Shown: positions 1 through 5,203 of the stretch, piece after piece
Layout: each line of letters opens with the position of its first letter
How positions within the stretch are numbered: the stretch's first letter is position 1
NCBI GenBank assembly: GCA_025353235.1
Contig: JANXQZ010001153.1
Coordinates: 1-5,305, forward strand
Source: Bryobacterales bacterium
GTDB lineage: Bacteria; Acidobacteriota; Terriglobia; Bryobacterales; Bryobacteraceae
Length of the DNA stretch: 5,305 nt
Reading direction: 5' to 3'
Position numbers and translations under genes: made by a program
The notes under the pieces: generated by a model
What the model saw: the letters and a program-made list of their open reading frames with translations, nothing else
What the model was told of the DNA's origin: nothing
The model's database searches: none

Positions 1-23
1 TGCAGACTGTATCAACCCGCCGC

Positions 24-965
24 CTAATTCTTCAGAATTTTGATGGATCCGTTGGTCGAAGAAAGCTCGATGAGAGGTCCGCCGCCTGACCCGATGTTGC
101 CTTCCAGGTCAGTATTCGATCGGGAGTTGCCACCGTGTGCAAGATCGAAATCGCTCGTAATGCTCGCATGCGACGTGTGCGCGCGCAGCCGTGCATTCGC
201 ATTCGCCGGAATACGAATCGAGACCGATGAATTCGACGTCTCCGCCCTCACATCCGGCAATTTGTCGCTCTTTAGCCGCGCTTCAATGTGCCCATTGGTC
301 GAGTGCAGCTTCACGGGCCAGTTCACAGCGGGATCGGTCAGCTCAATATTGATGGATCCGTTGGAGGTGGTGGCCTCCATAGATCCGTGCGACGATTCCG
401 CCTTGATACTTCCGTTGGAGGTCTCCAGCCTGGCGTTTCCATCCAGATTCATCGCCTCAATCGACCCATTCGTGGTGTGCGCCTCAATCTCCCCGATCAA
501 GTCGTGGACGCGAATCGATCCGTTTGATGACCGAAAACGGCTGTTCCCAGTGACGTCCTGCACCCGAATTCCTCCGTTGGTGGTGGTGATCGCATCCAGC
601 AGAACTTTGCGAGGAACCCGGATCACATAGCGCGCGCCCGAGCCGCCGTGGTTGTCAACCGGGCGAACCGTCCGAATCCTAATCGCTCCAGGCGACGCCC
701 CTGTCTCCACTTTTACTCCATCCAGCAGTGACTTGGTCCGGGCGTACTTGGTGCCGTTGATCTCAACCGAGTCTTTCTCCCATCCGGAAATCTCCACCGA
801 GCCATTGGCATTTTCCACCGAGAGAGTCCCGCCCGAGCTGAGCGGGTAAGTGTAATGAAAGTCTTCCTTGTAGCGGTCCGATTCGCTAAAATCGGCAAAG
901 TCGATGCAGCCCGTCAGGCTGAAAGTCAGAACAGCGGGCAGCGCTAAGCGCCATGGCAAGCTCAT
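24..965 (-). CDS. DUF4097-type beta-repeat lipoprotein
   Basis: This 313-residue protein is probably exported and lipid-anchored. Residues 1-20 form a lipoprotein signal: one Arg, a hydrophobic stretch, then a lipobox L17-T18-G19-C20. Ile rather than Asp follows Cys20, which in enterobacterial rules favours the outer membrane. The mature protein is rich in short beta-strand repeats built around Ser/Thr-Asn-Gly-Ser-(Ile/Val), with Asn (or His) at 54, 130, 148, 166, 184, 193, 202, 224, 245, 266 and 305. This is the pattern of DUF4097 (putative adhesin-like) proteins, which are predicted to form beta-solenoids; no enzymatic residues are evident. The biochemical role of the family is poorly defined, with surface or envelope-stress roles suggested. 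The ATG at 965 is fixed by an excellent Shine-Dalgarno sequence. The gene diverges from the SnoaL-like gene. Family call is confident; function is unknown. Confidence 0.9.
   Translation of the reverse strand: MSLPWRLALPAVLTFSLTGCIDFADFSESDRYKEDFHYTYPLSSGGTLSVENANGSVEISGWEKDSVEINGTKYARTKSLLDGVKVETGASPGAIRIRTVRPVDNHGGSGARYVIRVPRKVLLDAITTTNGGIRVQDVTGNSRFRSSNGSIRVHDLIGEIEAHTTNGSIEAMNLDGNARLETSNGSIKAESSHGSMEATTSNGSINIELTDPAVNWPVKLHSTNGHIEARLKSDKLPDVRAETSNSSVSIRIPANANARLRAHTSHASITSDFDLAHGGNSRSNTDLEGNIGSGGGPLIELSSTNGSIKILKN
162..587 (-). repeat. Coding repeat array within the DUF4097 gene
   Basis: Residues 127-268 of the lipoprotein consist of tandem degenerate beta-strand units with a T/S-S/T-N-G-S-I core. 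Spacing between core Asn/His residues is 18, 18, 18, 9, 9, 22, 21 and 21. A further isolated copy lies at the C terminus (N305). At DNA level most units have diverged, but one 16-bp stretch (ttgatggatccgttgg, plus strand) occurs identically at 40-55 and 349-364. This points to internal duplication or gene conversion. Confidence 0.75.
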
Positions 966-968
966 TGG

Positions 969-980
969 TCACCTCCCTGG
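969..980 (-). promoter_or_regulatory. Strong ribosome binding site of the DUF4097 gene
   Basis: Read on the minus strand, the bases before the ATG at 965 are gggaggtga-cca-ATG. This is a near-perfect anti-Shine-Dalgarno match at good spacing. It settles the start codon and implies a normal leadered transcript for this gene, unlike its divergent neighbour. Confidence 0.8.
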
Positions 981-1013
981 TGGATACGGAGATGCTGCCA
1001 CCTCGGTTCCGTT

Positions 1014-1020
1014 TATGATA
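1014..1020. promoter_or_regulatory. Possible bidirectional -10 element TATGATA
   Basis: The 60-bp gap between the divergent DUF4097 and SnoaL-like genes contains TATGATA. It reads TATGAT on the plus strand and TATCAT on the minus strand, so it fits a TANNNTA symmetric -10. On the plus strand it ends 6 bp before the ATG at 1026, so transcription would start at or beside that codon. On the minus strand a start near 1008 would give a leader of about 43 nt with the strong SD. No convincing -35 hexamer is seen on either side, so the call rests on the -10 and its position. Confidence 0.35.
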
Positions 1021-1025
1021 CCTCT

Positions 1026-1523
1026 ATGCCAAGTTTGACCGAGCTGTGGGAAGAGCATACCGCCCACGAATTCTCCACGCGCGACACCGAAGCCACGCTG
1101 GAGACCATGGTGGAAGACGCCTACGTAAACCACATTCCGGTGATGACTGGCGGTTACGGCAAGAGTGCCTTGCGCACCTTTTACTCGCGCGATTTTATCT
1201 CCCGCATGCCCGCCGACACAGCGCTAACTCCCATCTCGAGAACGGTAGGTGAGGACCAGCTAGTAGATGAAATGATTTTCTCGTTCACCCACATGGAGGA
1301 GATGCCCTGGATGCTGCCTGGCGTCGCACCGACTGGGAAGCGCGTAGAGATTCCGCTGGTTGCCATCGTGCGCTTCCGCGATGGAAAGCTGGCCCACGAA
1401 CATATTTACTGGGATCAGGCTTCGGTCTTGAAGCAGATTGGGCTGATTACGGACGACAGCCTGCCCATCTACGGCAGCGAGACGGCAGCCAAAGTCCGCA
1501 GCGGATCATTTCACGAAAAGTAG
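1026..1523 (+). CDS. NTF2/SnoaL-like family protein
   Basis: This 165-residue protein lacks a signal peptide and is probably cytoplasmic. It resembles the SnoaL-like branch of the NTF2 fold, a cone-shaped alpha+beta barrel of about 120-150 residues. N-terminal helices (about 5-32) are followed by the conserved-looking stretch VNHIPVMTGG (34-43) and a helix with FYSRDFI (52-58). The strand region has ISRTVGEDQLVDEM (70-83), WMLPGVAPTG (95-104) and VRFRDGKLAHEHIYWDQASV (115-134). As I recall, these motifs typify a subgroup also found next to or fused with dienelactone hydrolase (carboxymethylenebutenolidase) domains; no such partner is visible here. The His/Glu/Asp of HEHIYWD may line the pocket. 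Substrate and reaction are unknown. No Shine-Dalgarno precedes the ATG, suggesting a leaderless message. The gene end overlaps the convergent CBM9-like gene by 18 bp. Confidence 0.85.
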   Translation: MPSLTELWEEHTAHEFSTRDTEATLETMVEDAYVNHIPVMTGGYGKSALRTFYSRDFISRMPADTALTPISRTVGEDQLVDEMIFSFTHMEEMPWMLPGVAPTGKRVEIPLVAIVRFRDGKLAHEHIYWDQASVLKQIGLITDDSLPIYGSETAAKVRSGSFHEK

Positions 1524-2231
1524 CTCGCCGAAGCGTGCCGGATTGTGCGGATTGGGCGTGTCCATGCCAGAGTTGGACCACTGGCTCAGTCGCCGATTCG
1601 GCTCTGTGCCGTCCCAGCGATTCAGATTGGCTCGCCACACCGAACCCGGAGCAGGTGGACTTTTCTTGGCCAGTTCCTCAAAGTTTTTCCAGGGTATAGC
1701 GACTTCCAGGGTCCAGCCCTCGTCCTTGTCGCCGGACTGATTCAGCGTGCCTCGAATATTAGTCGCTAGTAGAACTCCATCGAAATTGACGCGCGCGATC
1801 AGCAGTTGCGGGAACGCGAAAAAATAATCGTAGAGCGTGGCCCGGGCATTCATCTCCATGCCGTAGTAGAAGGTCTGAGACGCATCGGGATTGATGAAAA
1901 TCTCGACTGCATCGTCTTTGTAGGTGGGGTCGTCCCGATTCAAATAGTGCGCGATGATGTCGACATCCTGGCAATCGTATCCGACGTACAGGTAATCATC
2001 GTCCCACAGAAGACGCGCGACGGTCTTCTGCTTGACCCCGGTTTGCTCGTCCCAGGGAAACTGAAACACGATGGTATTGGCGTTCTTCCAAGCGGCATCG
2101 TCCAGCTTGCCGTCAACAGTGATGCGGCTATCGGCCCGCTTCACTTCATAGCGCGGCACCGGGCCCAAGTCGCGCTTCGTTTGCCCTGAGACGGCACCCG
2201 CCAGCGCGAAGAATAGGATCAGTAATACCAA
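1506..2231 (-). CDS. Secreted CBM9-like carbohydrate-binding protein
   Basis: This 241-residue protein has a hydrophobic N-terminal signal (VLLILFFALAGAVSG, 2-16) and is likely exported. The rest fits a single family-9 carbohydrate-binding/DOMON-like beta-sandwich: ITVDGKLDDAAWKNA (37-51), LLWDDDYLYVGYDCQDVDI (74-92), DDAVEIFINPD (106-116), YYGMEMNARATLYDYFF (122-138), DEGWTLEVAIPWKNF (170-184) and a C-terminal PHNPARFGELLF block (228-239). In CBM9 relatives such domains bind sugar ends; here the ligand is unknown and there is no attached catalytic domain. The start is TTG at 2231, the only usual start codon after the in-frame stop at 2283-2285. A GAGG lies 8 nt before it. The start lies inside the end of the upstream hydrolase gene (13-bp overlap), implying translational coupling. 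It is the last gene of the minus-strand string. Confidence 0.85.
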   Translation of the reverse strand: MVLLILFFALAGAVSGQTKRDLGPVPRYEVKRADSRITVDGKLDDAAWKNANTIVFQFPWDEQTGVKQKTVARLLWDDDYLYVGYDCQDVDIIAHYLNRDDPTYKDDAVEIFINPDASQTFYYGMEMNARATLYDYFFAFPQLLIARVNFDGVLLATNIRGTLNQSGDKDEGWTLEVAIPWKNFEELAKKSPPAPGSVWRANLNRWDGTEPNRRLSQWSNSGMDTPNPHNPARFGELLFVK

Positions 2232-2944
2232 TCGCGCAGCCTCACGTCGATTCCCGAGCCCTCCAACACTGTTTGAAATACTTTAGGATCGCTGCCCTTG
2301 TAGTGGTACGGGTAGACAACTTTCGGATGGAACGCTCGAACTGCTTCAGCGGCTTCGGCCGGGGTCATTGTGTAGGGCAGGTTCATGGGCACGAAAGCCA
2401 CATCGATGTTCTTCAATTCGCGCATCTCGGGGGTGCCTTCGGTATCGCCCGCGATGTAGAAGCGCGTTCCGCCATAAGTAAGAATATAGCCGTTGCCCCG
2501 GCCCTTGTCGTGGTACAAGGTGCCTTCGGAGGGTCCGCGCTTCAGGTTATACATGGGCACAGCCTCGATGCTCCACTTGTCCCAGGTGGTATTCTCGCCG
2601 TTCGAAATAATCTTCGCGGAGGAGAGGGACTTGGCGGTCGCGGCAGGAGCAATCACTACAGTGCCAGGCTTCAGCAGTTTTGTAATTTCAACAGGGTCCA
2701 GGTGATCGGGATGGATGTCAGTCACCAGAACGAGATCGGCCTTGGGCGGCAAGCCGTCAAAGTTGCCCTGACTCCAGGGATCCACGAAGATAAACTTTTC
2801 CCCTGCCTCAATGAGCATGCTGGCGTGCCGGATGGGGGTAATCTTGACGACTCCCGATTTCGTCTTGAATTCCTCGACAGGTCTTTGCGGCTGAGCGAGC
2901 AGGGCGGCTGCCGTAAGCAGAAAAAATCCAGTGAGCAGCTTCAT
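2219..2944 (-). CDS. Secreted metallo-beta-lactamase-fold hydrolase (UlaG-like)
   Basis: This 241-residue protein has an N-terminal signal peptide (MKLLTGFFLLTAAALLAQ), so it probably acts in the periplasm. It is a compact MBL-fold protein of the UlaG/YtkL-like size class. Visible landmarks are ITPIRHASMLIEAGEKFIFV (35-54, with H40), D56-P57-W58, the metal motif TDIHPDHLD (75-83), VPMYN (129-133), FYIAGDTEG (162-170, with D167 as likely bridging ligand) and YPYHYKG (211-217, with H214 as likely ligand). The usual HxHxDH reads D76-x-H78-x-D80-H81, so the first metal His is Asp. I recall this DIHxDH variant in related bacterial proteins, so it is probably a functional subfamily trait. Substrate unknown. 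The ATG at 2944 lies 12 bp after the protease stop and has no clear Shine-Dalgarno, suggesting reinitiation. Confidence 0.88.
   Translation of the reverse strand: MKLLTGFFLLTAAALLAQPQRPVEEFKTKSGVVKITPIRHASMLIEAGEKFIFVDPWSQGNFDGLPPKADLVLVTDIHPDHLDPVEITKLLKPGTVVIAPAATAKSLSSAKIISNGENTTWDKWSIEAVPMYNLKRGPSEGTLYHDKGRGNGYILTYGGTRFYIAGDTEGTPEMRELKNIDVAFVPMNLPYTMTPAEAAEAVRAFHPKVVYPYHYKGSDPKVFQTVLEGSGIDVRLRDWYY
2240..2243 (-). promoter_or_regulatory. Ribosome binding site for the TTG start of the CBM9-like gene
   Basis: On the minus strand GAGG lies 8 nt before TTG (2231-2229), inside the hydrolase coding region. With no ATG or GTG in the short open stretch back to the in-frame stop at 2283-2285, it supports TTG as the real start. 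Confidence 0.5.
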
Positions 2945-2956
2945 GCAGGCATTGTA

Positions 2957-3871
2957 TCAGCCAGACTTGATGGGCGTCAGCGTAAAGCAGAGAACAAACA
3001 TGATCAAGGCGAACCAGCCGAGCCTCATCCGCGCGGACCCGAGGGGGAGCTCGTCGAAGATCGTGGGATGGCGCAGGGCGAACACGGCTAAGAGGACCGC
3101 CCAAACTAGCCAGCTCCAAGAATAGAAGATGCCAAGCGGAACCAAGGCCGCCACAAACACGCGCGACAGAAGCTTGTGCTGCTTGCCAAAAAAGGAATAA
3201 AGGATATGCCCGCCATCCAGTTGGCCGATCGGCAGCAGGTTTAAGGCAGTAGCCAAAATGCCGACCCACGCTGCCCGCGCGATGGGGTGCAGGCTGATAT
3301 CTCCCACGGGCACGCCCGGGAATAGAAGGGACTCCATGAGCCTCAGCAGCAACGGGGTTCCGAACACAAAATCCCCATGGATTGCAATGCCCGGTTGAAC
3401 GCGCGAAAAACTCAGCCCGATGAGGAGCGCGGGAACCAGGAAGATGAACCCGGCGATCGGCCCGCCGATACCGACGTCAAACAGCGCACGCCGGGTATAG
3501 ATAGGCGACCGAATCCTGATAAACGCGCCTAGGGTTCCGATGAGTGTTGGGGCGGGAAGAAAGTAAGGCAGCGACGCGTCGATCCCGTAACGCAGGCAGG
3601 TGATGTAGTGGCCCATTTCATGAGCGAACAGAATTGTGAGCAGGGTTAAAGAAAATGGCAGACCGTCCAGGAGAATTGCAGGATGGCTCCACAGGTTGAT
3701 CGCGATCGCGAAATCCTGTTCCAGATCTACAGGATGGTTGGCTTGAAAGGTTCTTGCCAGCCCCGCACCCACTACGGTGGTGGTGAATAACGTGGCGAGA
3801 AATAGAAGCACGTGCAGCGCGACCCGTTCTCGTCGAACGATCGGCAAGGGAAATTCGACCGATGGAACCAC
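2957..3871 (-). CDS. Site-2 protease family (M50) intramembrane metalloprotease
   Basis: This 304-residue multi-pass membrane protein has the zinc-protease signature H84-E85-x-x-H88 (AHEMGH) in a hydrophobic segment. The second S2P motif, NLLPIGQLDGGH (211-222), has D219 as likely third zinc ligand. Hydrophobic segments lie at about 17-38, 65-90, 134-155, 198-215, 234-263 and 283-299. Between the motifs is GTLGAFIRIRSPIYTRRALF (112-131), which resembles EGY/cyanobacterial-type S2Ps. No PDZ domain is present, unlike RseP; it may cleave a membrane-tethered regulator or other single-pass protein, but no substrate is evident. The GTG start (3871) lies 5 bp after the HU stop. A short AGGG overlaps that stop region. 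Coupling to HU translation is likely. No ATG alternative precedes the first membrane segment. Confidence 0.9.
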   Translation of the reverse strand: MVPSVEFPLPIVRRERVALHVLLFLATLFTTTVVGAGLARTFQANHPVDLEQDFAIAINLWSHPAILLDGLPFSLTLLTILFAHEMGHYITCLRYGIDASLPYFLPAPTLIGTLGAFIRIRSPIYTRRALFDVGIGGPIAGFIFLVPALLIGLSFSRVQPGIAIHGDFVFGTPLLLRLMESLLFPGVPVGDISLHPIARAAWVGILATALNLLPIGQLDGGHILYSFFGKQHKLLSRVFVAALVPLGIFYSWSWLVWAVLLAVFALRHPTIFDELPLGSARMRLGWFALIMFVLCFTLTPIKSG

Positions 3872-3876
3872 GATCC

Positions 3877-4146
3877 CTACTGCAGGGTTTGCAGTTCCTT
3901 GCCGGGCTTGAACCGAACAGCCTTGCCAGGCGGGATGGCAACTTCGGCTCCCGTGCGGGGGTTCCTGCCGATGCCCGTCTTGCGAGGCCGGACATTGAAA
4001 ATCCCAAAGCCGCGCAGTTCGATCCGCTCCCCTTGGGCAAGCGCCCGCTTCATGCTCTCGAAAACCGTTTCCACCGCCATCTCGGCCTTGGTCTTGGTGA
4101 TTCCGGTCTTGTTAACTACTTCGTTGATAATATCTAACTTGATCAA
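3877..4146 (-). CDS. HU/IHF-family nucleoid DNA-binding protein
   Basis: This 89-residue protein has the standard length and layout of the bacterial HU/IHF family. Dimerising helices lie at 3-38. The body strand has ELRGFGIFNVRPR (43-55), and the DNA-intercalating beta-arm signature is G60-R61-N62-P63-x-T65-G66. The conserved end is AVRFKPGKEL (76-85). It would bind and bend DNA as a dimer in the nucleoid. Whether it is HU or IHF-like cannot be told from sequence alone. The start is TTG at 4146, the only usual start before an in-frame TAA at 4159-4161, and the protein then begins MIKLDIINEVV as expected. A GGGGGGA Shine-Dalgarno lies just upstream. It is the first gene of the four-gene string and has its own promoter and a leader palindrome. 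Confidence 0.95.
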   Translation of the reverse strand: MIKLDIINEVVNKTGITKTKAEMAVETVFESMKRALAQGERIELRGFGIFNVRPRKTGIGRNPRTGAEVAIPPGKAVRFKPGKELQTLQ

Positions 4147-4153
4147 GATTCCC

Positions 4154-4167
4154 CCCGATTAATCGGG
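4154..4167. promoter_or_regulatory. Perfect 14-bp palindrome in the HU leader
   Basis: CCCGATTAATCGGG is a perfect palindrome 7 nt before the HU start codon. On the HU transcript it abuts and partly contains the G-rich ribosome binding site (gggggga), so a hairpin could hide part of that site. As DNA it could equally be an operator. A random 14-bp palindrome somewhere in a window this size is not very unlikely, so the position carries most of the weight. Confidence 0.45.
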
Positions 4168-4202
4168 CCCACTGCGAAGCATGCTGAAGGCGAGCAAACT
4201 CC

Positions 4203-4232
4203 ATGATAGGATTGACTTTACACTCTTGTCAA
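4203..4232 (-). promoter_or_regulatory. Sigma70-type promoter of the HU operon
   Basis: On the minus strand a perfect TTGACA (-35, 4232-4227) and TATCAT (-10, 4208-4203) are separated by 18 bp. Transcription would start near 4196 and leave a leader of about 50 nt before the HU TTG codon. The -35 lies in an interrupted inverted repeat CTCTTG-t-CAAGAG (4223-4235), a possible but unproven repressor site. The promoter also lies in the segment before the divergent flavin reductase start at 4256, so a bound factor could affect both genes. Confidence 0.65.
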
Positions 4233-4255
4233 GAGCACAAGCTTCAGCTTCTTTC

Positions 4256-4732
4256 ATGTCTCAGCCGCTCAATGCCGACGCTTTTCGCGAGGCGTGCGCT
4301 CAGTTTGCCACCGGCGTTGCAATTGCAACCATAACGGCCCCCGACGGATCGCCCCACGGACTAACTATAAGCTCGTTCACTTCCGTGTCTTTGCATCCGC
4401 CCTTAATTCTGGTCTGCATTGACTATGGATGCACCATTCTCCCTTATTTTCAAAACAATTCTCATTTCGCAGTAAATATCCTGAATGACGCTCAGCGTGA
4501 TTTGTCTGTGCGATTCGCGATGCAGCCAGAAGGCAGGTTTGAAGGCGTGGAGTGGCGTTCGGGTTTATCGGGTGCTCCTTTGATAGAAGATGCCCTCGCG
4601 CAGTTCGAATGCGCGGTTCATAACATGCTTGAAGCCGGCGACCATATTGTGCTTATCGGACGCGTTTTGAAAGTATTATCGAATCGCGGCCGCCCACTGC
4701 TCTATTTTGATCGCGCATATCGAACTCTGTAG
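4256..4732 (+). CDS. Flavin reductase-like (FMN-binding) protein
   Basis: This 158-residue cytoplasmic protein matches the flavin reductase-like split-barrel family. Members bind FMN/FAD and use NAD(P)H, often supplying reduced flavin to two-component monooxygenases. Landmarks are FREACAQFATGVAIAT (10-25), GLTISSFTSVSLHPPLILVC (35-54, flavin-phosphate loop), FAVNIL (71-76), GDHIVLIGRV (128-137) and the C-terminal LLYFDRAYR (148-156). No monooxygenase partner is in the window, so the partner is unknown. I chose ATG 4256, which gives the usual short N terminus. An in-frame ATG at 4181 would add 25 residues unlike the family and would place the HU promoter inside the gene. No clear Shine-Dalgarno or plus-strand promoter is visible. 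It diverges from HU; the next gene follows after 28 bp. Confidence 0.87.
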   Translation: MSQPLNADAFREACAQFATGVAIATITAPDGSPHGLTISSFTSVSLHPPLILVCIDYGCTILPYFQNNSHFAVNILNDAQRDLSVRFAMQPEGRFEGVEWRSGLSGAPLIEDALAQFECAVHNMLEAGDHIVLIGRVLKVLSNRGRPLLYFDRAYRTL

Positions 4733-4760
4733 TGGGCTTACACGTGCACGTTCAGTCATT

Positions 4761-5203
4761 ATGGTCGCCGCAACCGCTAAAACCGTGGAAGTTCTTCTCG
4801 TTGAAGATAATCCTGGCGACGTTCGGCTAACCAGAGAAGCCTTCAAGGAAGGTAGCGTCGGGGTCCATCTCAGCGTCGCTGTGGATGGCGTGGAAGCGAT
4901 CGATTTTCTGCGGCATCTCGGAAAGTTCCACGATGCTCCTCGTCCAGACCTCATCCTCTTAGATCTCAACCTGCCGCGCAAAACGGTCAAGAAGTACTGG
5001 CCGAAGTAAAAGCCGATCCCAATCTTCACCGCATTCCGGTAGTGGTGATGACCACGTCGACAGCCCCCCAGGATGTTGAGAAAGCGTATGCCCTCAACGC
5101 GAATTGCTATATCGCCAAGCCAATCGAACTGGACGATTTCATTGATATTGTCCAATCCATTGAAGACTTCTGGCTGACGCGCGCTACGCTACCCACGGAG
5201 TAA
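4761..5203 (+). pseudogene. Rcp1-type response regulator receiver, frameshifted
   Basis: This is a single-domain CheY-like receiver of the Rcp1 type, which relays phosphate from phytochrome-like or hybrid histidine kinases. From ATG 4761 the frame reads VLLVEDNPGDVRLTREAF (11-28; acidic pair E15-D16), DGVEAIDFLR (42-51) and LILLDLNLPRK (64-74; D68 phosphoacceptor). It then runs off-family and stops at 5007-5009 after 82 residues. One extra A in the AAAA run at 4980-4983 restores K-N-G-Q-E-V-L, then VVVMTTS (94-100; T98/T99), YIAKP (117-121; K120), IEDFW and a stop at 5201-5203. That gives 147 residues, the normal Rcp1 length. As written, the product lacks alpha3 to alpha5 and the switch Thr/Lys, so it is probably inactive. 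The intact downstream codons argue for sequencing error or very recent mutation. No Shine-Dalgarno is obvious. Confidence 0.85.

Noticed and set aside
42..587. CRISPR-like or non-coding tandem repeat
   Set aside because: The repetition is at protein level with diverged DNA and codon-scale periods; there are no identical repeats separated by unique spacers.
40..630. Long plus-strand open frame antisense to the DUF4097 gene
   Set aside because: It is a mirror of the repeat-rich minus-strand gene; its peptide is not family-like and has no ribosome binding site, whereas the minus frame has a lipobox, repeats and a strong Shine-Dalgarno.
2273..3091. 272-codon plus-strand open frame
   Set aside because: It lies antisense to the MBL-fold and protease genes, whose catalytic motifs are unmistakable; its own translation shows no recognisable domain.
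2808..3269. 153-codon minus-strand open frame in another phase
   Set aside because: It overlaps the S2P protease gene out of frame, including the region of the second zinc motif, and is Arg/Ala/Ser-rich like typical shadow frames in GC-rich DNA.
4181..4258. Upstream ATG start for the flavin reductase gene
   Set aside because: The extra 25 residues do not fit the family, there is no Shine-Dalgarno, and the extension covers the HU promoter; ATG 4256 gives the normal N terminus.
4742..4751. 10-bp palindrome ACGTGCACGT before the response regulator
   Set aside because: Palindromes of this length are expected several times by chance in 5.3 kb, and nothing about its position or surroundings adds support.
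4977..4990. Programmed ribosomal frameshift in the response regulator
   Set aside because: There is no canonical slippery heptamer, the A run is only four long, and I see no obvious downstream stimulatory hairpin; a lost base explains it more simply.
4676..5155. 159-codon minus-strand open frame across the response regulator
   Set aside because: It is antisense to a clear receiver domain readable on the plus strand once one base is restored; its peptide is Arg/Ser-rich and resembles nothing known to me.
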